Positions 1-9,262 of a stretch of 64,000 nucleotides of DNA are shown in pieces. Under the pieces are notes generated by a model. That model did not search any database and was not told the DNA's origin. It saw nothing but the letters and a program-made list of their open reading frames with translations. Numbering within the stretch: the stretch's first letter is position 1; every line of letters begins with the position of its first letter. The stretch is from Siculibacillus lacustris (GTDB taxonomy: Bacteria > Pseudomonadota > Alphaproteobacteria > Rhizobiales > Ancalomicrobiaceae). The position numbers and the translations under genes are program-made. Location of the stretch: NCBI RefSeq assembly GCF_004328075.1, contig NZ_SJFN01000001.1, forward strand, positions 161,700 through 225,699. The letters run 5' to 3'.

Positions 1-8
1 GGTTCAGT

Positions 9-37
9 TTGGCACGATCGGCCTGTTTAAATATTAT
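9..37 (+). promoter_or_regulatory. Putative sigma70-type promoter of metY
   Basis: TTGGCA (9-14) is followed after exactly 17 bases by TATTAT (32-37), close to the -35/-10 consensus, in an AT-rich pocket unusual for this genome. It would start transcription near position 44, leaving a leader of about 90 bases before the metY ATG. I looked for a SAM-II or SAM/SAH riboswitch in the leader and saw none I could defend. Confidence 0.45.
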
Positions 38-132
38 TTGTTCGATAGAATTAATATACCTCAGCGAAACCACCGCTCGGCCTCGTCGGTGTGCCACCGC
101 CGAACGACGCCACACCCGCACTCGGAGGCCCG

Positions 133-1443
133 ATGACCATCCAGACCCCCACCGCCGATCGCCTCCACGCCGACACCCTGGTGCTGCACGGCGGCAGCTA
201 TCGCAGCGACCCGGCCACCGCCGCGGTGGCGGTACCGATCTATCAGACGACGTCGTTCCAGTTCGAGAGCACCGCCAAGGCGGCGCGCGTCGCCCGTCTG
301 GAGGAGATCGCCTTCACCTATTCGCGGGTCGCCAACCCGACCGTCGACGCCTTCGAGCGGCGCCTCGCGGCGCTGGAGGGCGGCGTCGCGGCGCTCGCCC
401 TCGGGTCCGGCCAGGCGGCGGTGGCCTTCGCCGTGCTGGCGCTGCTCGAAGCCGGCGACAACATCGTCACTTCCGACGCCCTCTACGGCGGCAGCGTCAA
501 TCTCTTCCGCTACCGGCTGGCGCAGTTCGGCATCGAGGCGCGCTTCGTCGATCCCACCGACCCGGACGCCTTCCGCCGCGCCACCGACGACCGCACCCGG
601 CTCTATTTCGGCGAGGCCCTGGCCAACCCCAAGCTCACCGTGTTCCCGATCCGCGAGGTCGCCGAGATCGGCCGACCGCTCGGCATCCCGCTGATCATCG
701 ACAACACCGCGACGCCACTCACCGTGCGCCCCTTCGATCACGGCGCCGCCGTGGTGGTCTATTCGGCGACCAAGTACATCGGCGGCCACGGCACCACCAT
801 CGGCGGCGCGATCATCGATTCGGGCACCTTCCCCTGGTCCGACTTCCCCGAACGCCAACCGGCGATCAACCGGCCAGACCCGAGTTACGGCGATCGCAGC
901 TGGAACGAGATCGCCGAGCGCTTCGGGCCGATCGCCTATGTGCTGCGGACCCGCGCCACGCTGTTGCGCGACTTCGGCGCCACGCTGGCGGCCCAGAGCG
1001 CCTTCCAGCTGATCCAGGGCCTGGAGACCTTGCCGCTGCGCATCGCCCGCCACAACGAGAACGCCATCCGCGTCGCCGATCACCTCGCCGCGCATCCGAA
1101 AGTGGCGCGGGTGGTGTTTCCCGGCCTGCAGCAGGGCGAGGAGCGGCGCCGCGCCGATACCTATCTCCAGGGCGGTTGGGGCGCGCTGATCGGCTTCGAG
1201 CACGTCGACGGGGCCGACGCCGCCAAACGCTTCATCGACGCGCTGGAGCTGATCTATCATCTCGCCAACATCGGCGACGCCCGCTCGCTGGCGGTCCACC
1301 CGGCCTCGACGATCCACGCCCAGTTGAGCGAGGCGGAGCAGCTCGCCGCCGGCGTGACCCCGGGCTTCGTCCGCCTGTCGATCGGCATCGAGAGGATCGA
1401 CGACATCCTGCGCGACATCGACCGGGCGCTGGCCCGCAGCTGA
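133..1443 (+). CDS. metY: O-acetylhomoserine (thiol)-lyase, MetY type
   Basis: PLP enzyme of the Cys/Met metabolism family, 436 aa. It joins O-acetylhomoserine (and in many members O-acetylserine) with sulfide or methanethiol in the cytoplasm, giving homocysteine or methionine. Visible are the substrate-loop motif YSRVANPTVDAFE near the N terminus, the PLP aspartate in LIIDNT, and the Schiff-base lysine in SATKYIGGHG (about residue 214). The Gly-His-Gly segment and the full length favour MetY over MetB or MetC. The ATG at 133 is chosen because GGAGG lies just upstream; an ATG at 91 has no such site. The gene converges on a block holding cysE and a peptide importer, which suggests sulfur assimilation. 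Exact sulfur donor unknown. Confidence 0.9.
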   Translation: MTIQTPTADRLHADTLVLHGGSYRSDPATAAVAVPIYQTTSFQFESTAKAARVARLEEIAFTYSRVANPTVDAFERRLAALEGGVAALALGSGQAAVAFAVLALLEAGDNIVTSDALYGGSVNLFRYRLAQFGIEARFVDPTDPDAFRRATDDRTRLYFGEALANPKLTVFPIREVAEIGRPLGIPLIIDNTATPLTVRPFDHGAAVVVYSATKYIGGHGTTIGGAIIDSGTFPWSDFPERQPAINRPDPSYGDRSWNEIAERFGPIAYVLRTRATLLRDFGATLAAQSAFQLIQGLETLPLRIARHNENAIRVADHLAAHPKVARVVFPGLQQGEERRRADTYLQGGWGALIGFEHVDGADAAKRFIDALELIYHLANIGDARSLAVHPASTIHAQLSEAEQLAAGVTPGFVRLSIGIERIDDILRDIDRALARS

Positions 1444-1488
1444 TCGTCCCCCGCGCAGCGCCCGGAAGCGGCGCCACGCCCGATCCCG

Positions 1489-2517
1489 TCACGCCGACGG
1501 CGGCGGCTCGAACAGCGCCGCGAGGTCGGCGTGATGGGCGCGCGCCACGTCCGGGTGCGAGCGCAGCCGCTGCTTCAACTGATTGAGCCCGGTGTCGCGG
1601 AACAGCGGATTGGCCGGATCGCTCGCCGGTCCGCGCGCCAGCCGCGCCAAGTCCGGCGGCAGGGTCAGGCGGGGGATTTCGACGCCGAGCCGGGCGGCGA
1701 AGAAGAAGGCGACCGACAGCCGGTCGACCTCGGCCGGCGGCGACACCACCCGGTGCACCGTGGCGCGCAGATAGCCGTCGGTGGCGAGTTCGAGCAACTC
1801 GCCGATGTTGACGACGAAACTGCCGGGGATCGGCGGGGCGGCGATCCAGCGCCCGTCGAGCGCCTCGACCTCGAGCCCGGCCTGGACGTCCTGGAGCAGC
1901 AGGGTCAGAAACCCGCCGTCCTTGTGCGGCCCGACGCCCTGATCGCCGTCGTCGCCGATGAGCCCGGGATAGCGGATGATCTTCAGCCGATGATTGGGCG
2001 CTTCCGCCCAGATCGGCGCCAGCGCGTCCGCCGGCAGGCCCAGCGCCTCGGCGAAGGCCGAAAACAATCGCCCGCCGACCGCCTCCAGCGCGCTCTGCCA
2101 GGCTTCGACCACCGGGCGCAACTCGGGCAGCGCCGCCGGCCACTGGTTCGGCCCCTGCAGCCGCGTCCAGGCCGGCTGCGTCCCGTCCTGGGCGACCGCC
2201 GGGCGCTCGACCGCGAAATCGATCTGCTCGCGGCGATCCGGCCGACCGCGGGTGTGTTCGTTGCCGACCGGGGTGTAGCCGCGGAAATGCGGCGAGCGGA
2301 CGATGTCGATGGCGCGCTTGTCCGCCGCCGGCAGGGCGAAGAAGCGTCGCGCCAGGACCCGGATGTCGGTCGACAGCGCTTCCGGCACACCGTGGCCGAC
2401 GAGGTAGAAGAAGCCGACGTCGCGCGCCGCGGCACCGAGCTCGGCGAGAAAGGCGGCACGGTCGTCGGTCGGACCGGACAGGCGACGGAGATCGAGGATG
2501 GGAAGGGTTTCGGTCAT
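1489..2517 (-). CDS. 2-oxoglutarate/Fe(II) oxygenase, isopenicillin N synthase-like family
   Basis: Cytosolic non-haem iron oxygenase of 342 aa. The N-terminal DIOX_N domain begins with the typical ILDLRRL strand and contains FFYLVGHGV. The 2OG-FeII_Oxy core supplies the iron ligands HKDGG and a later His in the ATVHRVVSP block, whose Arg-x-Ser-type end binds 2-oxoglutarate. Such proteins oxidise small molecules; the substrate cannot be read from the sequence and the name isopenicillin N synthase is only a family label. The start at 2517 (MTETLPILDL) is where family similarity begins; an upstream in-frame ATG lacks a ribosome site. It is the last gene of a minus-strand series with nitroreductase and cysE, so it may act on an imported sulfur or amino compound. 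Confidence 0.85.
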   Translation of the reverse strand: MTETLPILDLRRLSGPTDDRAAFLAELGAAARDVGFFYLVGHGVPEALSTDIRVLARRFFALPAADKRAIDIVRSPHFRGYTPVGNEHTRGRPDRREQIDFAVERPAVAQDGTQPAWTRLQGPNQWPAALPELRPVVEAWQSALEAVGGRLFSAFAEALGLPADALAPIWAEAPNHRLKIIRYPGLIGDDGDQGVGPHKDGGFLTLLLQDVQAGLEVEALDGRWIAAPPIPGSFVVNIGELLELATDGYLRATVHRVVSPPAEVDRLSVAFFFAARLGVEIPRLTLPPDLARLARGPASDPANPLFRDTGLNQLKQRLRSHPDVARAHHADLAALFEPPPSA

Positions 2518-2938
2518 CGGCGGGTGATCCGGTCGGAGAGGGATGGGGGCGGACGGCGTCTCCCGACCCGCACGGGGCATGATCGGGGAGGAGGAACTCC
2601 GGTTCGGCGAAGGCCCCGGCGTCGGCGAGACTCCGGGCGATCGCCGCGCTCAGGATCGCCGAACCCGGCGCCGCGGGGAACCACGCGGCATCGCGACCGC
2701 GCAGCGACCGCCTCGCCCGAGCCCGTGCCCTCGGCCGGCCCGGGTCGACGCACCGGCGAGATCGTCCCGCAGGTCGTCGACCGCCGCCGATCGATGCGAC
2801 CGCGGCCGCAGCCGTTGTCGGGATCGCCGGCTCAGGTGGTCGAGGGATCGATCGGCGGGATGATCGCCCCGGTCGCCCCGCCCTCGGGGGAAGGTCGGCG
2901 CGCGGCGGAAATCGACTCGCCGGCGCGCCGTCGTCGGT
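2518..2938. other. Intergenic region, no gene seen
   Basis: 421 bases between the oxygenase start and the nitroreductase stop. Open frames here are short, very Arg/Pro-rich and without ribosome sites. A GC-rich imperfect inverted repeat lies just past the nitroreductase stop (about 2896-2930, GGCGCGC pairing with GCGCGCC) and might act as a terminator, but no T-tract follows. The oxygenase promoter must be here or further upstream; I could not identify it. Confidence 0.5.
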
Positions 2939-3535
2939 TCAGGCGGGATAGCGCCCGTGGAACGCCGTTTCGGTCACCGGCCGGCGGCCGTTGGGGGTTT
3001 CGCGAGCCCGCAGGGCATCGGGCAGGCTCGCCGGATCGCCGGCCCGGCCGATCACCACCACCGCCTGGGGGTGGACGTCGGCGGGAAGGGCGAACTCGCT
3101 TCGCGCCCGGTCGGCGTCGAAGCCGGCGGCGGCGTGGGCCGACCAGCCGAGCGCGTGGGCCTGCAGCGCCAGGCTGACCCAGGCGGCGCCGGTGTCGAAG
3201 GCGTGATGGCCGGCGGCCTGTTCCGGCGCATCGGGCGCCGCCCGGAAGGTCGACTTCGACAGGACCAGCACGATCGCCGAGGCGGAGCGCGCCCAGCCCT
3301 GGTTGAACTCGTTGAGCAGCCCGAACAGCGGACCCCACTCCGGCGTCCCGGCCTTGGCCCAGACGAAGCGCCAGGGCTGCGAATTATAGGCCGACGGCGC
3401 CCAGCGCGCCGCCTCGAACAGGCTCGCCAGGACGGTGTCGGGGATCGTCTCGCCGGTGAAGGCGCGGGGCGACCAGCGTTCGACGAACAGCGGGAGGATC
3501 GGATGATCGGTCTTGCGGGCGGAGGGGGCGGACAT
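2939..3535 (-). CDS. Nitroreductase-family flavoprotein
   Basis: FMN-dependent NAD(P)H oxidoreductase of 198 aa in the cytoplasm. The N-terminal block with WSPRAF and the FEAARWAPSAYNSQPWRF motif binds the FMN phosphate and isoalloxazine, and the C-terminal PVTETAFHGRYP is typical of the short nitroreductases. Substrate unknown; relatives reduce nitro compounds, quinones or enoates. The ATG at 3535 is preceded by AGGAG. A longer in-frame reading upstream is low-complexity Arg/Pro and is rejected. It follows cysE on the same strand after a 310-base gap holding two strong inverted repeats, so it may have its own leader. Confidence 0.87.
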   Translation of the reverse strand: MSAPSARKTDHPILPLFVERWSPRAFTGETIPDTVLASLFEAARWAPSAYNSQPWRFVWAKAGTPEWGPLFGLLNEFNQGWARSASAIVLVLSKSTFRAAPDAPEQAAGHHAFDTGAAWVSLALQAHALGWSAHAAAGFDADRARSEFALPADVHPQAVVVIGRAGDPASLPDALRARETPNGRRPVTETAFHGRYPA

Positions 3536-3596
3536 GGGAACTCCTGAGGTGGGATGCACGGACGGCGGCCGCAGAGGGCGACCGGGCCGCGCCGCG

Positions 3597-3676
3597 GCGG
3601 CGCCTCCCTCGTGCTCGACGGAGGCGCCGCGGCCGGTGTCGTCACCATCCCAGATGCGGGCCTCCCGCGGGAGGCC
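3597..3676 (-). repeat. Two strong inverted repeats in the nitroreductase leader
   Basis: In the 310-base gap between cysE and the nitroreductase gene (3536-3845, no gene seen), an 11-base arm at 3597-3607 pairs with 3620-3630 around a 12-base loop. A perfect 18-base palindrome, GGCCTCCCGCGGGAGGCC, lies at 3659-3676. Both would fold in the minus-strand leader. Neither is followed by a T-tract, and I match neither to a known riboswitch. In DNA this GC-rich, chance hairpins are common. Confidence 0.35.
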
Positions 3677-3845
3677 GGCGAGCGGCCGATCGGGGCGGGC
3701 GACGGACAAACTATGCTCCCGGGAACGGCGATCGGGAAATGCCCGTCCCCGCAACGGCGCCGCCCACCGCACGCATCGCCGCCCCGGCGCCGACCTTCGG
3801 TGCCGCCTGTCGGGTGGCGCTGGTGGTGACCGCGCTGGGCGCGGT

Positions 3846-4709
3846 TCAGATCATGTAGGTGAAGGACGCGTAGCCGCCGTCGGGCAGGTTCTGGTCCATG
3901 GTCTTCGACGGATCGTCGCTGCCGGCGCCGCCGACCACCCGCGCCGGAATGCCGGCGACCGTGGTGTGCGGCGCCACCGGCTTCAACACCACCGAGCCGG
4001 CCGCGACGCGCGCGCCGGGTCCGACGGTGATCGCCCCGAGGATCTTGGCGCCGGCGCCGATCAACGATCCATGCAGGATCTTGGGATGGCGATCGCCGGT
4101 CGCCTTGCCGGTGCCGCCCAGCGTCACGTCCTGGAGGAGCGAGATCTCGTCCTCCAGCACCGCGGTCTCGCCGACCACCAGACCGGTGGCGTGATCGAGA
4201 AAGATCCCCGTGCCGAACACCGCCGCCGGGTGGATGTCGGTCTGGAAGGTCTCGGAGGAGCGGCTCTGCAGGGTCAGGGCGAGGTCCAGGCGGCCGTCGA
4301 GCCACAGGCGATGGGCCAACCGATGGGTCTGAATCGCCGACCAGCCCTTGAAGAACAGGAAGGGCTCGATCAGCCGCTCGCAGGCCGGATCGCGGTCGAC
4401 CACCGCGACGATGTCGGCGCGGAACCCGTCTTCGATCTCCGGATCGGAGGCCAGGGCGGCACGAAAGGCGTCGAGCAGCAGATCCATCGACAGGGCGTCG
4501 CGGGCCAGACGCATCGCCAGCCGATGCAGCACCGCATCGGCGAAGTCGACGCGATCGAGGATCGACGTCAGCACCAGCCCGCCGAGCGCCGGCTCCGTGG
4601 TCATCACCGCTCCGGCTTCCGACCGCAGCCGCCGCCAGATCTCGTCGCCCTCGGTGCGCCGCCCGTCCTCGGCGACGAGGGTCACGGCGCGAAACGTCGT
4701 TCGTGTCAC
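3846..4709 (-). CDS. cysE: Serine O-acetyltransferase
   Basis: Transfers acetyl from acetyl-CoA to serine, giving O-acetylserine for cysteine synthesis. At 287 aa it has the N-terminal helical SATase domain, including AVLHRLAMRLARD and FLFFKGWSAIQTHRLAH, and then the left-handed beta-helix hexapeptide domain. The latter has the catalytic DIHPAAVFGTGIFLDHATG segment and the loop GGTGKATGDRHPKI typical of true CysE. A GTG start at 4709 is chosen because GGGAGGGG precedes it; an ATG 33 codons upstream begins a charged low-complexity stretch. With metY, the importer and the oxidoreductases alongside, it could supply acceptor for sulfide released from an imported compound. Confidence 0.92.
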   Translation of the reverse strand: MTRTTFRAVTLVAEDGRRTEGDEIWRRLRSEAGAVMTTEPALGGLVLTSILDRVDFADAVLHRLAMRLARDALSMDLLLDAFRAALASDPEIEDGFRADIVAVVDRDPACERLIEPFLFFKGWSAIQTHRLAHRLWLDGRLDLALTLQSRSSETFQTDIHPAAVFGTGIFLDHATGLVVGETAVLEDEISLLQDVTLGGTGKATGDRHPKILHGSLIGAGAKILGAITVGPGARVAAGSVVLKPVAPHTTVAGIPARVVGGAGSDDPSKTMDQNLPDGGYASFTYMI

Positions 4710-4881
4710 CGACCCCTCCCCGGCTCGCCACGAGCCCACCGCCCGCGACGACGGCAGCTCACCATCCGAGCAGAGGACGGGCGCCGGATCAAAACATGGG
4801 CGACCCAATCGACGACGTCGGGAAGAACCACTTGCTCCGATCCCCGGGCTGCGTCGAAGCCCATACCCTTCGACGCGGACT

Positions 4882-5661
4882 CTAGGGCGGGGCTCCTCCC
4901 GCGCGAGCCGCTGCCGGCTCGATCGTCAAGGCGGCGCCGTGGCTCGCCGCGGGGTCGAGACGCTCGGCCCGAAGGCCTGCGAGCGCCACCCGCACCACGC
5001 CTTCGCCGCGCCCGGCGAGGTGTGCCGCGGCGCCGGCATCTCGGGCGTCGACCAGTTCGACCCGGGTGTCGGCGAGGTCGACGGCGACCAGCGCGCCGGC
5101 GACCCGCACCGCGCCGTCGCCGAGCAACCGCCGCCAGCGGGCGGCACTGGCGGCGAGATCGCGGACCGCGACGGTCACCCGGGCGATGCCGACCACGCCG
5201 TTGGCGTGGAGGCGCCCGTCGCCCTCGGGCACCCGCAGGGCGCGCGGCGTCACGTCGGCGCACCAGAACGGCAGATCGGCGGTCGCGGGACGGGCCACTT
5301 GCCAGTCGAGCCGGACGCCGTCGGGCCGCAGCCGGCCGCCCGGCGACGGGCCGACCAGATCGAGCCCGCGCGCCCGGGCCGCGTCGGCGTCGCGCGCGAT
5401 CGAGGCGGGCAGCAGCGCGAAGTCGACGAAGCCCTCGCCGGATTCGGTCAGGCGACGCCACCAGCGGTTTTCGGGGACGGGCGCACGGTAGGCGATCAGT
5501 TCGAAATAGGTGCCGTCGGCGAAGACCACCAGGGCATTGTGAGAGACGCCGTTGGTGTGATCGCCGCCCGGCGTCACGGTGAAGCCGAGGTTGCGCCAAT
5601 CGGCGATCGCCCGGTCGAGATCGGTGACCGCGACGACGACGTGGTCGAGGGTGAAGCTCAT
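4882..5661 (-). CDS. VOC-superfamily protein (glyoxalase-like domain)
   Basis: 259 aa with two vicinal-oxygen-chelate modules. The first opens with FTLDHVVVAVTDLDRAI and has DGTYFELIAY, matching the Glyoxalase_3-like group. The second repeats the fold around ARVTVAVRDLAASAARW. These are cytosolic metal-dependent proteins that include dioxygenases, lyases and resistance proteins; this subgroup has no firm reaction. A GGAGAG site precedes the ATG at 5661. It starts 27 bases after the ABC ATPase gene on the same strand, so it probably belongs to the same transcript and acts on the imported substrate. Confidence 0.8.
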   Translation of the reverse strand: MSFTLDHVVVAVTDLDRAIADWRNLGFTVTPGGDHTNGVSHNALVVFADGTYFELIAYRAPVPENRWWRRLTESGEGFVDFALLPASIARDADAARARGLDLVGPSPGGRLRPDGVRLDWQVARPATADLPFWCADVTPRALRVPEGDGRLHANGVVGIARVTVAVRDLAASAARWRRLLGDGAVRVAGALVAVDLADTRVELVDARDAGAAAHLAGRGEGVVRVALAGLRAERLDPAASHGAALTIEPAAARAGGAPP

Positions 5662-5688
5662 GGCTCTCTCCAGGCGCGCATCGCGCGA

Positions 5689-7329
5689 TCAGGCGCCGAC
5701 GATGCGGCGTTCGGGGACGGGCGGAATCCAGTGGCGGCCGGGGACTGCGGCGAGCAGCGCTCGGGTATAGGGATGCCGGGGGGCTGCGAAGAGATCGACG
5801 GTGTCGGCGATCTCGACCACTTCGCCGTTTCGCATCACCGCGATGCGGTCGCAGATCTGCGCCGCGACGCGCAGGTCGTGGGTGATGAACACCATCGACA
5901 GGCCGAGTTCGGTCTTGAGCCGGACCAGAAGGTCGAGCACCTGCGCCTGGACCGAGACGTCGAGCGCCGACACCGGCTCGTCGGCGATCAGCACCTCGGG
6001 GCCGACTGCCAGCGCCCGGGCGAGCCCGATGCGCTGACGCTGGCCGCCGGAGAATTCGTGCGGATAGCGGTCGACACCGGCGGGGTCGAGGCCGACCAGG
6101 GCGAAGAGTTCGGCGGCGCGGGCCAGCGCCGCCTTGCGCGGCGTGCCGTGGACGATCAGCCCCTGGGCGACCAGCTCGCCCGCCTTGTGGCGCGGATTGA
6201 GCGAGGCGTGCGGGTCCTGGAACACCATCTGGATGTGGCGGGTCTGGGCGCGCAGCGCACGCCGCGACAGGGCCGCGATGTCGACGTCGCCGAGCCGGAT
6301 CGCACCGCGGTCGGGATCGAGCAGGCGGACGATCAGCCGGGCGAGCGTCGATTTGCCCGAGCCGCTCTCGCCGACGATGCCCAGCGTCGCGCCGCGCGGC
6401 AGGCTCAGCGACACGTCGCGGACCGCGTGCACCACCCGTTTCGACGCCCCGAACAGGCCGCGCCGGCCGTAGGTCTTGGAGACGTGGTCGATGGTCAGTG
6501 CCGCCTCGTGCGACGCGGCGAGGCGCGGCCGCGGCGGCGGCTCGAGCGACGGCACCGCGGCGATCAACGCCTTGGTATAGGGATGCTGCGGCCGGTCGAG
6601 CACGTCGTCGGCCGCACCCTGCTCGACCACCCGGCCGTTCTGCATCACCGTGACGCGGGTGGCGATCTCGGCGACCACGCCGAAGTCGTGGGTGATGAAC
6701 AACACCGCCGTGCCCCGGCGCTCCTGCAACTCGCGGATCAGCGCCAGGATCTGGGCCTGGGTGGTGACGTCGAGGGCGGTGGTCGGCTCGTCGGCGATCA
6801 GGATCGCCGGTTCGAGCGCCAGCGCCATGGCGATCATCGCCCGCTGGCGCTGGCCCCCCGACAGTTCGTGCGGATAGGCGCGAGCGGCCGCCGCCGGATC
6901 GGGGATGTGGACGTCGGCGAGCAGGGCCGGCACCCGCTTGGCGATCTCCGGCCCCGACAGGTCGGTGTGGGCGCGGAACATCTCACCGATCTGATCGCCG
7001 ATGGTGCGCAGCGGATTGAGCGCGGTCATCGGCTCCTGGAAGATCATACCGATCTCGCGGCCGCGCACCTTGCGCATCTCCGCTTCGTCGAGGCGCAGCA
7101 GGTCGCAACCGCGGAAGTCGATCCGCCCTTCGGTCGCTTCGACGCCCTCGGCGAGCAGCCCCATCACCGCCATCGCGGTCATCGACTTGCCCGAGCCGCT
7201 CTCGCCGACCACGCAGTGGATCTCGCCGGGGACGAGGTCGAGCGCCACTCGTTCGAGCGCGAAGGGGCGATCGGCGCCGCGCGGCAGCGCCACCGTGAGA
7301 TCGCCGATCGACAGCAGCGGCGGGGTCAT
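5689..7329 (-). CDS. Peptide-type ABC importer, fused double ATPase
   Basis: 546 aa with two complete ABC cassettes in one chain, the equivalent of DppD plus DppF (compare GsiA or YejF). Cassette 1 has GESGSGKS (Walker A), [15 protein letters not shown] (signature) and [11 protein letters not shown] (Walker B). Cassette 2 has [24 protein letters not shown] and [11 protein letters not shown]. Both have the HPYT-type C-terminal motif of oligopeptide/nickel family ATPases. The start at 7329 overlaps the permease stop by four bases (ATGA), which excludes the longer upstream frame. It energises the two permeases encoded just upstream. Ligand unproven; the cysE neighbourhood hints at a sulfur-containing peptide or similar compound. 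Confidence 0.93.
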   Translation of the reverse strand: MTPPLLSIGDLTVALPRGADRPFALERVALDLVPGEIHCVVGESGSGKSMTAMAVMGLLAEGVEATEGRIDFRGCDLLRLDEAEMRKVRGREIGMIFQEPMTALNPLRTIGDQIGEMFRAHTDLSGPEIAKRVPALLADVHIPDPAAAARAYPHELSGGQRQRAMIAMALALEPAILIADEPTTALDVTTQAQILALIRELQERRGTAVLFITHDFGVVAEIATRVTVMQNGRVVEQGAADDVLDRPQHPYTKALIAAVPSLEPPPRPRLAASHEAALTIDHVSKTYGRRGLFGASKRVVHAVRDVSLSLPRGATLGIVGESGSGKSTLARLIVRLLDPDRGAIRLGDVDIAALSRRALRAQTRHIQMVFQDPHASLNPRHKAGELVAQGLIVHGTPRKAALARAAELFALVGLDPAGVDRYPHEFSGGQRQRIGLARALAVGPEVLIADEPVSALDVSVQAQVLDLLVRLKTELGLSMVFITHDLRVAAQICDRIAVMRNGEVVEIADTVDLFAAPRHPYTRALLAAVPGRHWIPPVPERRIVGA

Positions 7330-8159
7330 GGGCGGCCTTTCAGGCGAGGATTGAGCGCGTCGTTGAGGCCCTGGCCGACCAGCGACACCGCCAGCACGGT
7401 GATCAGGATCGCCACGCCGGGGATCGCCGAGACGTACCATTGGGTCCGGAGCACCGCCCGGCCGGTGCCGATCAGGTTGCCCCACGACGGCACGTTGGGG
7501 TCCGAGAGATTGAGGAAGGCGAGCGCGCTCTCCAGCAGGATCGCCACCGCCATCACCACGCTGGCGTAGACGATCACCGGCGGCAGGGCATTGGGCAGGA
7601 TCTCGCGGAAGATGATCGGCAGATCGCGCATGCCCAAGACCCGCGCCGCCTGGACGAATTCGCGGCTGCGGAGCGTCAGGAACTCCGCCCGGGTCAGCCG
7701 CGCCGAGGCCGGCCACGAGACGACGCCGATCGCCAGGATCACCGTGGCGATGTCGGAGCCGAACACCGCGATGAACACCAGCAGCAACAGGAAGTTCGGC
7801 AAGGTCTGGAAGGCTTCGGTGAGCCGCATCAGGATCTCGTCGACCAGACCGCCGTGGTAGCCGGCGAGCGCGCCAACGGCGATACCGATGGTCATGGCGA
7901 TCGCCGTCGCCGCGCCGCCGATCGCCAGAGTGACCCGCGCGCCGTGGAAGATCACCGCGGCGATGTCGCGGCCCTGGACGTCGGTGCCGAGCGGAAAGCG
8001 CGGATTCGTGAACGGCCATTGCAGCGGCCGCCCGGCGAGATCGAGCGGATCGCCGGGATAGGCGAGGTCGGCGCTCGCCGCCATCGCCACCACGACGAGG
8101 AACAGGGCGAAGCCGATCACCGCCGCCGGGCTCGACAGGAACAGGCGCAGGACCTTCAT
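7326..8159 (-). CDS. Peptide-type ABC importer permease, DppC family
   Basis: 277 aa inner-membrane protein with one N-terminal transmembrane helix, the FPLGTDVQGRDIAAVIFHGARVTL block typical of DppC/OppC, and four or five further helices. The EAA cytoplasmic loop, around REFVQAARVLG, docks on the ATPase. The ATG at 8159 lies eight bases from the preceding DppB-like stop, and the 3' end overlaps the ATPase start by four bases. It forms the heteromeric channel with its DppB-like partner. Confidence 0.92.
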   Translation of the reverse strand: MKVLRLFLSSPAAVIGFALFLVVVAMAASADLAYPGDPLDLAGRPLQWPFTNPRFPLGTDVQGRDIAAVIFHGARVTLAIGGAATAIAMTIGIAVGALAGYHGGLVDEILMRLTEAFQTLPNFLLLLVFIAVFGSDIATVILAIGVVSWPASARLTRAEFLTLRSREFVQAARVLGMRDLPIIFREILPNALPPVIVYASVVMAVAILLESALAFLNLSDPNVPSWGNLIGTGRAVLRTQWYVSAIPGVAILITVLAVSLVGQGLNDALNPRLKGRP

Positions 8160-8167
8160 CGCGCGCC

Positions 8168-9139
8168 TCACGAGACGATGCGCGGGTCGAGCCGCGCATA
8201 GAGAAGATCGACGAGGAAGTTGACGACGATCACCAGCAGCGCCGACACGAAGACGATGCCGAGCAGGGTGTTGAGGTCGCGCTGGACCACCGATTCGTAG
8301 GCGAGCCGCCCGAGCCCCGGCAGCGCGAACACGCTCTCGACCACCACCGAGCCGCCGAGCATGGTGCCGGCCTGGAGGCCGATCAGCGTCACCATCGGCA
8401 GCAGCGCGTTCCTGAGCACGTGGCGGGTCAGCACCGCCATGCCCGAGAGCCCCTTGGCGCGCGCGGTGCGGACGAAGTCGAGGGTCATCACCTCCAGCAT
8501 CGAAGCGCGCATGATGCGCAAATAGGTGGCGAGGAAGATCAGGGCCAAGGTCAGGGTCGGCAAGGCGAGGTGCCAGGCGACGTCGAGGACCCGCGCCAAC
8601 CCGGTCTTGCCGCCGGCGATCTCCTCGTAGCCGCCGGCCGGTACCCAGCCGAGATCGACCGCGAACAGCACGATGCCCATCAGCCCGAACCAGAAGGACG
8701 GGGTCGCGTAGAAGATCAGGCCGAGGGTCGACAGCACGGTGTCGGGCCAGCGCCCGACCTTGCGCGCGGCGAAGACCCCGAGCACCAGCCCGCCGGCGAA
8801 GGCGAAGGCCAGCGACGCCCCCATCAGCAGCAAGGTCGGCGGCAGGCGCTCGACGATCACCTCGGCGACCGGCTTGCCGTAGATCGCCGAATAACCGAGA
8901 TCGAGCTGCACCAGCCGCCACAGATAGTGCCCGAGCCGCACCGGCACCGACAGATCGAGCCCATAGAAGCGGCGCAGCTCGTCGGCCGCCGCCGGATCGC
9001 CACCGCCCATCTGGGCCATCAGTGCGTCGACGGTGTCGCCGGGCGCGAACTGCAGCAGCACGAACAGCCCGACCAGCAGCACCAGGAGCGTCGGCAGGCT
9101 GGCGGCGAGACGGCGGAGAGCGAGGAGAACGATGCGCAT
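8168..9139 (-). CDS. Peptide-type ABC importer permease, DppB family
   Basis: 323 aa inner-membrane permease. It begins with MRIVLLALRRLAASLPTLL, then the diagnostic periplasmic segment with FAPGDTVDAL and the LDLSVPVRLGHYLW stretch, followed by about five helices. The EAA motif is TARAKGLSGMAVLTRHVLRNALLP, and PRIVS ends the protein as in many DppB members. An in-frame ATG 12 codons upstream adds a charged segment without a ribosome site. It lies between the binding protein gene and the DppC-like gene. Confidence 0.92.
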   Translation of the reverse strand: MRIVLLALRRLAASLPTLLVLLVGLFVLLQFAPGDTVDALMAQMGGGDPAAADELRRFYGLDLSVPVRLGHYLWRLVQLDLGYSAIYGKPVAEVIVERLPPTLLLMGASLAFAFAGGLVLGVFAARKVGRWPDTVLSTLGLIFYATPSFWFGLMGIVLFAVDLGWVPAGGYEEIAGGKTGLARVLDVAWHLALPTLTLALIFLATYLRIMRASMLEVMTLDFVRTARAKGLSGMAVLTRHVLRNALLPMVTLIGLQAGTMLGGSVVVESVFALPGLGRLAYESVVQRDLNTLLGIVFVSALLVIVVNFLVDLLYARLDPRIVS

Positions 9140-9262
9140 GGCGGTCGGATCCCGAAGGCGGCGATCGGCAACCATCGGCTGCCATCGAACGGGTCGAGGG
9201 GCACCCCCGATGTCGGCGATGCCCCTCTGTCTGTCGGCCCGAGAGGGTCGGTCTTCGACCGA

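Noticed and set aside
38-132. SAM-type riboswitch before metY
   Set aside because: No match to the SAM-II, SAM/SAH or SAH riboswitch cores could be found by eye; a covariance-model search would settle it.
4348-7569. Plus-strand open frame of about 1070 codons across cysE, VOC and ATPase genes
   Set aside because: It crosses three recognisable minus-strand genes and has no recognisable domain.
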